Below, piece after piece: positions 46,504-54,815 of a stretch of 64,000 bases of DNA. The notes under the pieces are model-generated. The model had not been told where the DNA came from. It saw only the letters and a list, made by a program, of their open reading frames with translations, and searched no databases. Each line of letters starts with the position of its first letter. Position 1 is the stretch's first letter. The position numbers and the translations under genes are program-made. This stretch comes from Actinomyces timonensis DSM 23838 (GTDB lineage: Bacteria > Actinomycetota > Actinomycetes > Actinomycetales > Actinomycetaceae): assembly GCF_000295095.1 (NCBI RefSeq), contig NZ_JH806632.1, forward strand, positions 384,450-448,449. The letters are read 5' to 3'.

Positions 46504-47216
46504 TGCCCTTGGCCCATCCGGTAGCCGACGCCGCGCACCGTCTGCACGAACCGGGGCTGGGAGGGGTCGTCACCGAGCTTCTTGCGCAGGTGCGCGATGT
46601 GCACGTCGACCAGGTGGTCGTCGCCGACCCAGTCCTCGCCCCACACGGCGTCGGTGAGCTGGCGGCGGTTCAGCACCCAGCCGGGGTGTTCCGCCAGGGC
46701 CTGCAACAGGTCGAACTCGGTACGGGTCAGCTCCACCGGTGACGCGTCGAGCTCCACCCGACGCGACGACGGGTCCAGGGTGAGGGCGCCGATGCGGTGC
46801 ACCACCGCGGCCGTGGCGCCCGTACTTCCGGCGCGGGGGCGTCTCAGCAGCACCTGGATGCGAGCCACCAGCTCACGCGGGCTGAACGGTTTGGTCATGT
46901 AGTCGTCCGCGCCGACCGACAACCCGATCAGCTTGTCGACCTCGTCGGCGCGGGCCGTGAGCATCAACACGTAGCAGTCGCTGAAGGTGCGCAGCTGGCG
47001 GCACACCTCCACCCCGTCCATGCCCGGCAGGCCCAGGTCCAGCACCACCACGTCGGGGGCCGTGGCCCGGACAAGGTCAAGCGCGGCCAGCCCGTCCCCG
47101 CAGGTCTGGGCCGACATGCCGGCCCGCTCGAGGTAGTTCTTCACCGTGCCCGACAGCACCGGCTCGTCGTCGACGACCAGGACACTCGGTACAACCGCAA
47201 CAGAAGCGCTGTTCAT
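46500..47216 (-). CDS. OmpR-family response regulator of the copper cluster (CopR-like)
   Basis: The product has 238 residues. The receiver domain has VLVVDDEPV, the phospho-acceptor Asp at about residue 60 (VVVLDLGLPGMDG) and the Lys in DDYMTKPFSPREL. The winged helix has ELTRTEFDLLQALAEHPGWV and DVHIAHLRKKLGDD. It probably binds the TGGTCAAG direct repeats found before three operons here. It follows the membrane protein gene by 31 bases and overlaps the kinase gene. Confidence 0.9.
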   Translation of the reverse strand: MNSASVAVVPSVLVVDDEPVLSGTVKNYLERAGMSAQTCGDGLAALDLVRATAPDVVVLDLGLPGMDGVEVCRQLRTFSDCYVLMLTARADEVDKLIGLSVGADDYMTKPFSPRELVARIQVLLRRPRAGSTGATAAVVHRIGALTLDPSSRRVELDASPVELTRTEFDLLQALAEHPGWVLNRRQLTDAVWGEDWVGDDHLVDVHIAHLRKKLGDDPSQPRFVQTVRGVGYRMGQGQ

Positions 47217-47247
47217 GACACCACCTCACCACGGACCCGGCCGGGGA

Positions 47248-47967
47248 TCAATTCGACGGGGCGGAGCTGGGCATCATCGTCGAGTGGTCCATGTCCGTCA
47301 TGCCACCCATGTCGTGGTTCATGCCGGACATGCTGCCCATGTCGTGCTGCACCGAGGCCGGCGCCTTCGGCGAATAGCCCATGACGGCAGGGTCGAGCAT
47401 GCCGAAGATCATCGCGACGTGGGCCACCACCAGGAACACCGCCACCATCGCCACGTGCAGGCGCAGGCGCCCGGTCTCGTCGCGGCCCAAGAGCTCGGCC
47501 TCCAGCAGGCTGATCACCAGCATCGGCACGCCACCGGCCAGGTACGACAGGACAGCGATCACGTCCGCGGGGCCACGCCAGCCACCATTGACCGTCAGCG
47601 GAACCACGGCAGTGATAAGCAGGTGCAGGCCGATGAACACCCACACCGGCCCGGCCAGCAACCCGGCCCAGTGGCCCACCTTCGTCACCCATCCCGGCGC
47701 CGGACGCTCACCCCGACGAGCCAACAGCATCACCAACTCGGTGATCGCGAGCGTCTCGGCCAGCACGACCGGAAGCGCCATGAACAACAGCAGGTTCCAC
47801 GGCTGACGCACGGCCAACAGCCCCATGTAGTGGGTCATCGGCATGCCCTCCATCCCCGACCCGGAGGTCAGGTCAGGGGCGGCCAGGGCCAGGGCGGCAG
47901 CTGCGATGGTGCCGACACCCAGGGCAACCAGCGGCACGGTACGGGAAGAGTTCTCGTTCGAGGTCAT
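47248..47967 (-). CDS. Copper-cluster membrane protein with Met-rich C-terminal tail
   Basis: The product has 239 residues with about six helices (starting near 12, 50, 90, 120, 150 and 185). A GMEGMPMTHYM stretch lies in the first external loop, and the tail MSGMNHDMGGMTDMDHSTMM is Met/His/Asp-rich, as in copper-handling proteins. I do not know the family name with confidence (DUF5134-like). It is the first gene of the operon with the copR/copS-like genes and has a CopR-like box 44-62 bases upstream. The ATG at 47967 was chosen; the upstream open frame is not protein-like. Confidence 0.75.
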   Translation of the reverse strand: MTSNENSSRTVPLVALGVGTIAAAALALAAPDLTSGSGMEGMPMTHYMGLLAVRQPWNLLLFMALPVVLAETLAITELVMLLARRGERPAPGWVTKVGHWAGLLAGPVWVFIGLHLLITAVVPLTVNGGWRGPADVIAVLSYLAGGVPMLVISLLEAELLGRDETGRLRLHVAMVAVFLVVAHVAMIFGMLDPAVMGYSPKAPASVQHDMGSMSGMNHDMGGMTDMDHSTMMPSSAPSN

Positions 47968-48010
47968 GGCCACAAGCCTCGAAGCCCCACACCAAGGTCG
48001 GGGCAAGGGA

Positions 48011-48029
48011 ATGTGAAGATTCGGTCAAG
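48011..48029 (-). promoter_or_regulatory. CopR-like direct-repeat box 3
   Basis: ATGTGAAGATTCGGTCAAG (plus strand), a diverged copy of the 11-base-spaced repeat, upstream of the operon that encodes the regulator itself. Confidence 0.5.
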
Positions 48030-49053
48030 CCGGTCTCCGGGTAGACATGGGGCCAGAACAGACCGTCACCATGGGGCCAATCGAAGTTGACAGAGCCACC
48101 TCGTGGAGACGGTAGGTGAAGGAGTGGGACTGCCCCACCTTGAGGGCGATGAGGTCCTCCCCGCTGTTGAAGGCGTTGGGCGGGCAGGTCATGGGCTCGA
48201 TGGCCACGCCGGGCCGGGAGAGCTCGTCGGCGGTGTAGGCCTGCACCCAGGGGACGTCCGAGCTCATGACGACGGCGCGGTTCCCCTGCCCGCCGCGCAG
48301 GCTCACCTCCCAGGTGCCCTCGGGCAGGGCGGTGTAGGCATTGTCCGTCTGGGTGGCCCCGACGAGCCGGCCGCCCCGCCAGTCCCAGTCGGTGCCCTCC
48401 ACGCTGCGCAGGCTCGTGGGCGCCATGTGCTCGTCGACGTCGAGGACCTCGGCAGCCGGAATGGTCAGGACGCAGTCGTCCAGGGGCACCGAGCGCGTCA
48501 GGTAGGGGTGGCAGGACACGCCGTAGGGAGCGGGGGCGGGCTCACCCTTGACCTCCGGCGCGCCGGGGACCGGCGGGGCGGGGCGGGCCGCACCGACGTT
48601 GGTGGCGGTCACGGTCACGCTCAGTCCGCGCTCGGCGTCGAGCTCGAAGCAGGCGCTGGCCTCCAGACTCCAGGGGTAGCCGTAGGAGGCCAGCAGGCTC
48701 AGCTCCAGGACGACGCGGCTGCGGGGGGCGCCGTCGTCGGGGCCGGAGGGGTCGTCGTCGGCGACCTGCCAGTCCATCCAGCCGGCCAGGCCGTGGAGGG
48801 CGGAGCCGCTGGCAGGCTCGTTGCAGGCCACGAGGAACTCGGTTCCGCCGTAGTCGTAGCGGGCCCCGGCAATGCGATTAGCCCACGGCAGCAGGGTCTT
48901 GCCCTGCCAGCCGGCGGGCAACGTGGCCTCAGCGTCGAAGGGCATGATGAGGCCGCGTCCCTGCCGTCGCAGATGAACGAGCATGGCGCCCGATGAGGCG
49001 ATGCGCGCCTCGTAGTCGCCGGCGACCAGGTCGATGAGTTCTCCGTTGATCAT
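48025..49053 (-). CDS. Aldose 1-epimerase family protein, 3' end replaced by transposon sequence
   Basis: The product has 342 residues. The galactose mutarotase fold shows NRIAGARYDYGGTEFLV, ALHGLAGWMDWQV (His), YGVSCHPYLTRS (His) and VAIEPMTCPPNAFNS (Glu). The family interconverts anomers of hexoses. Normal coding ends at FTYRLHE; the next ~24 codons come from the transposon end. Before insertion the gene ended in EED-stop, still seen at 38346-38361. The enzyme may well remain active because the core is intact. The ATG at 49053 begins the conserved part. Confidence 0.82.
   Translation of the reverse strand: MINGELIDLVAGDYEARIASSGAMLVHLRRQGRGLIMPFDAEATLPAGWQGKTLLPWANRIAGARYDYGGTEFLVACNEPASGSALHGLAGWMDWQVADDDPSGPDDGAPRSRVVLELSLLASYGYPWSLEASACFELDAERGLSVTVTATNVGAARPAPPVPGAPEVKGEPAPAPYGVSCHPYLTRSVPLDDCVLTIPAAEVLDVDEHMAPTSLRSVEGTDWDWRGGRLVGATQTDNAYTALPEGTWEVSLRGGQGNRAVVMSSDVPWVQAYTADELSRPGVAIEPMTCPPNAFNSGEDLIALKVGQSHSFTYRLHEVALSTSIGPMVTVCSGPMSTRRPA
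48099..48106. repeat. Target-site duplication, right copy
   Basis: CCTCGTGG, identical to 38354-38361. Confidence 0.85.
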
Positions 49054-49203
49054 GGTTCCTGTCCCAGTATGCGGGGGCCTGCGCCCCACGGTATTGGCAT
49101 GATGGTCGGCATCACCGTACGCCACCCACGCTCCGACCTGCGGCCTCAGATGCGGCCAGCGGTACGCGGCTTGCTCCGGCGCTCACGCTTCGACTCCCAC
49201 GGT

Positions 49204-50259
49204 TCACGCAGCGCGGGCCGTCGTGTCCCGGACGACCAGGTCGGGCACCACCCGATAGAGGCGGCCGCCCAGGCGCCGGTCCTCGCAGGCCACCTCCGCG
49301 GGGATCCGGCCATCCTGATCCGGGTGCATGCGGGTCAGCAGCGCCCGCACCGCCACCTCGGCGATGAGACCGGCATTCTGACGCACTGTGGTCAAAGAGA
49401 AGGCCGTAGCCGCTGTCACCGGGATGCCGTCATAGCCGGTGACAGCCACGTCCTGCGGGACGCGTACGCCTTGACGGCGCAATTCCATGAGAGCCCCCAC
49501 GGCGCAATGGTCGTTGAAGCACAGCAAGGCCTCGGGCAGCTCACCGGACTCGATGAGGTGGTGGACCGCTCTGGCACCACTGTTCTCATCGCCTCCCCCG
49601 GGCACCACCCGGATGGTGCCCCCCAGTCCGCGCTGCTCCATGGCCTGGCCGAAGCGCTCGACCCGTCGCTTCGCCGCGGTCTCTTCCCCACCGTCCACAT
49701 GGGTGATACGACGCCGCCCGGTACCTGCGAGATGATCGACGAGCAGCTGGATGCCGACGTCGTCGCGGGAGTGTATCTCGTCGACGTCACTCAACTCGGT
49801 GCTGGTACCGATGACGACCGCCGGAGTACGACCCACGATGCGGGCCAGGGCATCCACCGGGATATCGGGGTCGACGAGGGCGAGCCCCTCGCAGCGCTCC
49901 AGCAGCAGGGCGCGCAGTCCATCGGCCACGTCCCGGTGCGGGGTGGAGGTGGCCAGGACCAGACCGTGCCCCAGGTTGGAGGCCGCCTGGTAGAGCCCGT
50001 CCACGACGAGCCCCTGATAGGCCTGCCCGATGGCGAAACTGGCCCCGATGAGCCCGGTATGGCTGCGGCGCAGGAACTGGGCGCGCGGGTCCGCCTGGTA
50101 ACCGAGCTCGGCGGCGATGCGCAGGATCTCCTCGCGGGTCTTCTCGGCGACGCCGTCGGAGCCGTTGAGTGCCGCCGAGACGGTGGAGATGGAACGGCCG
50201 GCGTGCTCGGCCACGGTCCTGATCGTGACCCTGCCACCGCGCCCTCGAAGTTCCTTCAC
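49204..50259 (-). CDS. LacI-family transcriptional regulator
   Basis: The product has 351 residues. The N-terminal helix-turn-helix reads TIRTVAEHAGRSISTVSAALNG with the hinge RIAAELGYQADPRAQFLR. The periplasmic-binding-protein-like sensor domain has GLIGASFAIGQAYQGLVVDG and LLCFNDHCAVGALMEL, and VAVTGYDGIPVTA near the end. It should sense a sugar or polyol. It stands next to the epimerase gene and is divergent from a dehydrogenase gene in the inositol region. The GTG at 50259 with GGGAGG upstream was chosen; the ORF extends further but without homology. Confidence 0.85.
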   Translation of the reverse strand: MKELRGRGGRVTIRTVAEHAGRSISTVSAALNGSDGVAEKTREEILRIAAELGYQADPRAQFLRRSHTGLIGASFAIGQAYQGLVVDGLYQAASNLGHGLVLATSTPHRDVADGLRALLLERCEGLALVDPDIPVDALARIVGRTPAVVIGTSTELSDVDEIHSRDDVGIQLLVDHLAGTGRRRITHVDGGEETAAKRRVERFGQAMEQRGLGGTIRVVPGGGDENSGARAVHHLIESGELPEALLCFNDHCAVGALMELRRQGVRVPQDVAVTGYDGIPVTAATAFSLTTVRQNAGLIAEVAVRALLTRMHPDQDGRIPAEVACEDRRLGGRLYRVVPDLVVRDTTARAA

Positions 50260-50508
50260 CGCAGACGCCTCCCTTCCCACACCGTTGTGCCTACCGATCC
50301 CGCACGTTGCGCGAGACCCGGCACCCGACCTCGGGCACCGTTCGCCCCATCCTATCCGACGACGCCGTTTCAGCAGGTAGATGGCCACTCGTAGGCCCGC
50401 AATCAGCCCGCCTGGACCGCACCCGCGATACGGTCGAGCAGCGCGCACCCTGCACCGGCAGGCGGATGAAGGCCACTCGGGCAGGTCCGACCAACATCCC
50501 GGGTCACA

Positions 50509-50566
50509 TTGGATGAACTTTCATCCAACTTTCATCTTGTCAGGACAAAGTCGCTCTGATATGTTC
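50509..50566 (+). promoter_or_regulatory. Promoter with IolR-like operator and a second palindrome
   Basis: TTGTCA (50537-50542), a 17-base spacer and TATGTT (50560-50565) form a good promoter for the dehydrogenase gene at 50658. CTTGTCAGGACAAAG (50536-50550) covers the -35. Just upstream lies the perfect palindrome TTGGATGAACTTTCATCCAA (50509-50528), possibly the LacI-type regulator's site. Confidence 0.65.
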
Positions 50567-50657
50567 CTGTGACGTCATTAACGACGGGTGCTTCCCGGGT
50601 CTTCCGGACGTACTTCCACACACGCAGCAGCCGACAGTGTTGTCGGAAAGGAACGTT

Positions 50658-51854
50658 ATGACCGACAAGAGAATATTGGGCCTCGGAGTCATCTCCCTGG
50701 GATGGATGGGGCGGCTCCATGCCCGCAGCTACCGCGCCATCGCCGAGCGCTTCCCTGAGCTGGGCGTGGTCCCGCGTCTGGTTGCGGCCGCCGATCCGGT
50801 GGACCAGGTGCGTCAGGAGGCGGTGGACAATCTGGGCTTCGAGCGCGCCTACGCCGACTACCACGATCTGCTGGCCGACCCCGAGGTGGAGGCCGTCTCC
50901 ATCTGCGCCCCCAACTTCCTCCACCATGAGATGGCCATTGCGGCCGTCAAGGCCGGCAAGCCCTTCTGGATCGAAAAGCCCATGGGGGTCAGCGCCACAC
51001 AGTCCCGCGAGATCGCCCAGGCCGCCGAGAAGGCGGACCTTGTCACCGCCGTCGGCTTCAACTACCGCCACACCCCGGCGATCGAGTACCTGCGCTCCCT
51101 GGTGCGCGGCGGCGAGCTCGGCCGCATCACCAATGTGCGCGTGTGGTTCATCGCCGACTACAACGCCTCCCCCCTGGGCCCGCTGACCTGGCGCGCCTCG
51201 CGCGAGAAGGCGGGCGCCGGCGTCGTCCCCGACCTCATGAGCCACGGAGCCGACCTGGCGCAGTACGTCGTCGGGCGCATCTCCTCGGTCACGGCGGCCA
51301 CTGGCACCTTCATCACCGAGCGCCCCATCCCCACGAAGATGGGCATCGGCCACTCCGGCTTCGAGATCGGCGACGAGGTCGGACCCGTGGAGAACGAGGA
51401 CTACGTGGCCATGCTCGTCCGCTTCGACGACGGCACGATCGGCACGATGGAGTCCTCCCGCGTCTCCGTGGGCCCGCGCGCCGAGTACGTCGTCGAGGTC
51501 TACGGCACCGAGGGCTCGGCCCGCTGGAACTTCGAGCGCCTCAACGAGCTCGAGGTCTGCGTCGGCATCGACGGCGGCCCCACCCACGGCTACACCCGCG
51601 CCATGGCGAACCCCGCGTGGGGGCAGTGGCACCGCTACCAGCCCGCCATCGGCACCTCCATGGGCTTCGACGACATGAAGTCCGTCGAGGCGGCGCAGTT
51701 CATCGAGTCCGTCATCACCGGCGAGCAGATCGCCCCGTCGGCGGCCGACGCCTGGTGCGCGGCCGAGGTCGACGAGGCCATCGTCGCCTCCGCGGCCGAC
51801 GGCCAGTGGCACGAGGTGGCGCGCGTCGACGGCGCGACGACCTTCGACCGCTGA
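50658..51854 (+). CDS. Gfo/Idh/MocA dehydrogenase (inositol-type)
   Basis: The product has 398 residues. The Rossmann motif is GLGVISLGWMGRLHARSY, the catalytic Lys is in PFWIEKPMGVSA, and GFNYRHTPAIEYLR begins the second domain. PDLMSHGADLAQYVVG holds the catalytic Asp/His pair. It probably oxidises an inositol isomer or an inosose-related cyclitol with NAD(P); scyllo-inositol dehydrogenase is one possibility. GAAAGGAAC precedes the ATG. It is followed by the second transporter gene after 138 bases and has an operator-covered promoter. Confidence 0.82.
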   Translation: MTDKRILGLGVISLGWMGRLHARSYRAIAERFPELGVVPRLVAAADPVDQVRQEAVDNLGFERAYADYHDLLADPEVEAVSICAPNFLHHEMAIAAVKAGKPFWIEKPMGVSATQSREIAQAAEKADLVTAVGFNYRHTPAIEYLRSLVRGGELGRITNVRVWFIADYNASPLGPLTWRASREKAGAGVVPDLMSHGADLAQYVVGRISSVTAATGTFITERPIPTKMGIGHSGFEIGDEVGPVENEDYVAMLVRFDDGTIGTMESSRVSVGPRAEYVVEVYGTEGSARWNFERLNELEVCVGIDGGPTHGYTRAMANPAWGQWHRYQPAIGTSMGFDDMKSVEAAQFIESVITGEQIAPSAADAWCAAEVDEAIVASAADGQWHEVARVDGATTFDR

Positions 51855-51992
51855 GACGCGCCCCCACTCCTCCGGCGGCCCTCCGCCGGCGGCCCCACTC
51901 CCCCGGCATCGTCGCCAGGACGGGGCCATCCGGGCGATCCCGCCCATCTCCTCATCCCCCGGCCCTGAGCCGACCATCCAAGGAAACCATCC

Positions 51993-53657
51993 ATGAGTCA
52001 GACCAGCAACGGCCTCTCGCTCAGAGGCATCACCACGGACCAGATGCGCCAGGCGGTGGCCGAGACCCCGCCGTCGGGCAAGCACCGCGGCATCGGCGCG
52101 GTCGCCGCCGTCGCCACCCTGGGCTCGCTTCTCTTCGGCTATGACACCGGCGTCATCTCCGGGGCGCTGCCCTACATGTACATGCCCCACGACGCCGCCG
52201 GGCTCCAGCTCACCAGCGGCCAGGAGGGCGCGATCGGCGGCACGCTGCTCATCGGCGCCGCCCTCGGCGCGCTCTTCGGCGGTCGCCTGTCCGACCGCTA
52301 CGGGCGCCGCCACAACATCACCATCCTCGCCATAGTCTTCCTGTTGGGCGCGCTCGGCACCGCCACCGCGCCCAACATCTGGCTGATGTACATCGCCCGC
52401 TTCGTCCTCGGCCTGGCCGTCGGCGGCGCCTCCGCCACAGTGCCGGTCTACCTGGCCGAGACCGCGCCCAAGCGCATCCGCGGATCGATCGTCGCCATCG
52501 ACCAGCTCATGATCGTCACCGGCCAGCTCCTCGCCTTCGCCATGAACGCCGCCATCAGCGCGGCCAGCGGCGGCCCGAGGATCACCATCGAGGCCGATCC
52601 CTCGGGCTCGGGCCTGGTCAGCCTCGGCGAGCAGTCCTTCGACAACCTCGCCCACCTCCAGTCCTCCCAGGGCGGGACGCTGTCGTCGGCCGAGTACCAC
52701 GAGTTCCTCAACCAGCTCGTCATCTCGCACGGCAACGGTGAGACCTGGCGCTACATGCTCGTCCTGTGCTCCATCCCCGCCGTCGCGCTGTGGATCGGCA
52801 TCCGCCTCATGCCCGAGTCCTCGCGCTGGTACGTGGCCAAGGAGCGCCTCTACGACGCCATCGGCGCCCTCAAGCGGGTGCGTGACGAGGCCAAGGACGG
52901 CCCGCTCGAGGACGAGCTCATGGAGATCGCCGAGGCCCGCCAGCACGAGCTGGAGATCCAGTCCAAGCACCTGGGACTCGGCTACGTCTGGAACACCCCA
53001 TGGCTGCGCAAGCTCATGCTCGTCGGCATCTTCCTGGCGATCGTCAACCAGACCACGGGCGTCAACACGGTCATGTACTACGCGCCCAAGGTCCTGGAGT
53101 ACGCCGGCATGTCCTCCGCCTCGGCGATCACCGCCCAGGTGGCCAACGGCGTCATGAGCGTCATCGGCTCGGCGATCGGCATCTGGCTCATCATGCGGTT
53201 CCGCCGCCGCCAGATCCTCATCGCCGACGTCACCGGCGTGGGCATCTGCCTGCTGGGCATCGCCGCCACCTTCACCATGTTCATCGCCCCGCACATGGAC
53301 AACGGCACGCCGCCGCCCTCCTGGGCCGCCTACCTCATCCTTGGGCTCATGTCCGTGTTCATGCTCATCGTCCAGTCCTCCAACGGGACCGTGGTGTGGA
53401 CGATGCTCGGCGAGATCTTCCCCGCCAATGTCCGCGGCATCATGAACGGCACCGCCGTGTTCTGCATGTGGATCGCCAACGCCATCATCACCTGGACCTT
53501 CCCTCGCATGATGGAGAGCCTCGGCGGCGGGATCACCTACACGATCTACGGCGTCCTCAACCTCGTCATCGCGCTCATCCTGCTCAAGATGATGCCGGAG
53601 ACCTCCGGCAAGTCCCTGGAGCAGATCGAGCACGAGATGGAGGAGCGCTACTCCTGA
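51993..53657 (+). CDS. iolT: Second sugar-porter family MFS transporter (inositol type)
   Basis: The product has 554 residues, closely similar to the transporter at 22789: LGSLLFGYDTGVISGALPYM, GGRLSDRYGRRHNIT, APKRIRGSIVAIDQLMIVTG, RLMPESSRWYVAKERLYDA, NQTTGVNTVMYYAPKVLEY and ETSGKSLEQIEHEMEERYS at the end. A longer external loop (about 190-245) is the main difference. It likely imports myo-inositol or another isomer. AAGGAAA precedes the ATG. A hairpin and an operator follow the gene. Confidence 0.82.
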   Translation: MSQTSNGLSLRGITTDQMRQAVAETPPSGKHRGIGAVAAVATLGSLLFGYDTGVISGALPYMYMPHDAAGLQLTSGQEGAIGGTLLIGAALGALFGGRLSDRYGRRHNITILAIVFLLGALGTATAPNIWLMYIARFVLGLAVGGASATVPVYLAETAPKRIRGSIVAIDQLMIVTGQLLAFAMNAAISAASGGPRITIEADPSGSGLVSLGEQSFDNLAHLQSSQGGTLSSAEYHEFLNQLVISHGNGETWRYMLVLCSIPAVALWIGIRLMPESSRWYVAKERLYDAIGALKRVRDEAKDGPLEDELMEIAEARQHELEIQSKHLGLGYVWNTPWLRKLMLVGIFLAIVNQTTGVNTVMYYAPKVLEYAGMSSASAITAQVANGVMSVIGSAIGIWLIMRFRRRQILIADVTGVGICLLGIAATFTMFIAPHMDNGTPPPSWAAYLILGLMSVFMLIVQSSNGTVVWTMLGEIFPANVRGIMNGTAVFCMWIANAIITWTFPRMMESLGGGITYTIYGVLNLVIALILLKMMPETSGKSLEQIEHEMEERYS

Positions 53658-53686
53658 CGGCCCCAGCGCCGCCTTCACGCCCTACA

Positions 53687-53701
53687 CTTGTCCTGACAAA
53701 T
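53687..53701 (+). promoter_or_regulatory. IolR-like operator upstream of iolE
   Basis: ACTTGTCCTGACAAA, next to TACACT (53684-53689), a possible -10. It is about 95 bases before iolE. Confidence 0.6.
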
Positions 53702-53719
53702 GCGGCACCCCTGCCGCAG

Positions 53720-53751
53720 CGGACCCGCGAGCCCCTCCTCGCGGGTCCGCC
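53720..53751. terminator. 13-bp perfect hairpin between operator and iolE
   Basis: GCGGACCCGCGAG (53720-53732) pairs with 53739-53751 around six bases. It either ends the transporter transcript or forms a hairpin in the iolE leader. Confidence 0.55.
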
Positions 53752-53792
53752 CAGGCGCCACCGACGGCGCCGCACCACCGCGAAAAGGAGCA

Positions 53793-54722
53793 ATGATGTC
53801 CTTCACCCTCGATCCAGCGACCGCCATCTCCGACCCCCACGGCATCTCCTGGGGCATGCACCCGATCACCTGGCGCAATGACGACATCCCCGAGGTCGGC
53901 GCCTTCAACACCCTGGAGGACATGCTCCTGGACCTGGCCGACACCGGCTACCGGGGAACCGAGTGCGCCGGCTTCTTCCCGCCCAAGGAGGAGGTGAAGG
54001 CCGCCGCCGACGCCCGGGGCATCAAGATCGTCGCCCAGTGGTTCTCCTCCTTCATCGTGCGCGACGGCGTCGAGGCGGTCATCCCGGACTTCGAGGCCAC
54101 CTGCGCCTACCTGGAGTACCTGGGCGCCACCCGCGTGGTGGTCTCCGAGCAGACCGGCTCGGTGCAGGGCAAGCGCGACGTCTGCATCTTCACCAACAAG
54201 CCCTCCCTGACCGACGAGGAGTGGGACGTCCTGGCCGACGGCCTCAACCGCCTGGGCGACATCGCGCACGCCCACGGCCTCGAGCTCGTCTACCACCACC
54301 ACCTGGGCACGGTCGTCCAGACCAAGGCCGAGACGATCCGCCTCATGGAGGCCACCGACCCCGCCAAGGTCTCCCTCCTGTTCGACACCGGTCACGCCTA
54401 CGTGGGCGACGGCGACGTCATGGGCCTTCTCGAGGCCTGCATCGACCGCGTCAAGCACGTCCACTTCAAGGACGTGCGCCCCGAGAAGATGGCGGAGTCC
54501 AAGGCTGCCGAGCGCTCCTTCCTCGACTCCTTCCTGGCAGGGATGTTCACGGTGCCCGGGGACGGCACCATCGACTTCACCGAGCCCTACCGCTTCCTCG
54601 TGGACCACGGCTACAACGGCTGGATCCTCGTGGAGGCCGAGCAGGACCCGGCCATCGCCAACCCGCTGGAGTACGCCCGCAAGGCGCGCGCCTACATCGA
54701 GTCGACGCTCCTGAAGGCCTGA
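53793..54722 (+). CDS. iolE: scyllo-Inosose (2-keto-myo-inositol) dehydratase
   Basis: The product has 309 residues. The N-terminal ISWGMHPITWRNDDIPEVG followed by FNTLEDMLLDLADTGYRGTE is diagnostic of IolE, and LVYHHHLGTVVQT, LLFDTGHAYVGDGD and VHFKDVRPEKM carry metal ligands of the TIM barrel. It dehydrates scyllo-inosose to the diketone used by IolD, the second step of the pathway. AAAAGGAGC precedes the two adjacent ATGs. It stands apart from the iolC-iolA operon. Confidence 0.92.
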   Translation: MMSFTLDPATAISDPHGISWGMHPITWRNDDIPEVGAFNTLEDMLLDLADTGYRGTECAGFFPPKEEVKAAADARGIKIVAQWFSSFIVRDGVEAVIPDFEATCAYLEYLGATRVVVSEQTGSVQGKRDVCIFTNKPSLTDEEWDVLADGLNRLGDIAHAHGLELVYHHHLGTVVQTKAETIRLMEATDPAKVSLLFDTGHAYVGDGDVMGLLEACIDRVKHVHFKDVRPEKMAESKAAERSFLDSFLAGMFTVPGDGTIDFTEPYRFLVDHGYNGWILVEAEQDPAIANPLEYARKARAYIESTLLKA

Positions 54723-54782
54723 GCCCAGCATTCCGCCCGGCCCCGGCCGCGCGCGGCTCCTTCAGCGGCCGCGGGTCACGAC

Positions 54783-54815
54783 GGCGCCCCCATCCGGACA
54801 GTGGATGGGGGCGCC
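54783..54815. terminator. 13-bp perfect hairpin after iolE
   Basis: GGCGCCCCCATCC (54783-54795) pairs with 54803-54815 around GGACAGT. It spans the apparent start of the next, truncated frame. Confidence 0.7.

Larger units (their letters stand above)
38362..48098. mobile_element. IS21-type transposon carrying copper-resistance genes
   Basis: A 9,737-bp unit. Both ends, read inward, start TGG and carry related repeats: left TGTGACAGCTTGGTTCGGCC then TGTGACGGCCTGATCTGG, right TGTCAACTTCGATTGGCC then GTGACGGTCTGTTCTGG. A further left copy is at 38432. Multiple terminal repeats are typical of IS21. It is flanked by the 8-bp direct repeat CCTCGTGG. istA/istB lie at the left end; six copper genes on the opposite strand fill the rest. 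Excising it with one repeat rejoins the epimerase codons with a GAG-GAC-TGA ending. Confidence 0.85.

Noticed and set aside
50532-53678. A 1,048-codon open frame on the minus strand
   Set aside because: It is the antisense shadow of the dehydrogenase and transporter genes and has His/Asp/Gly-rich text with no domain.
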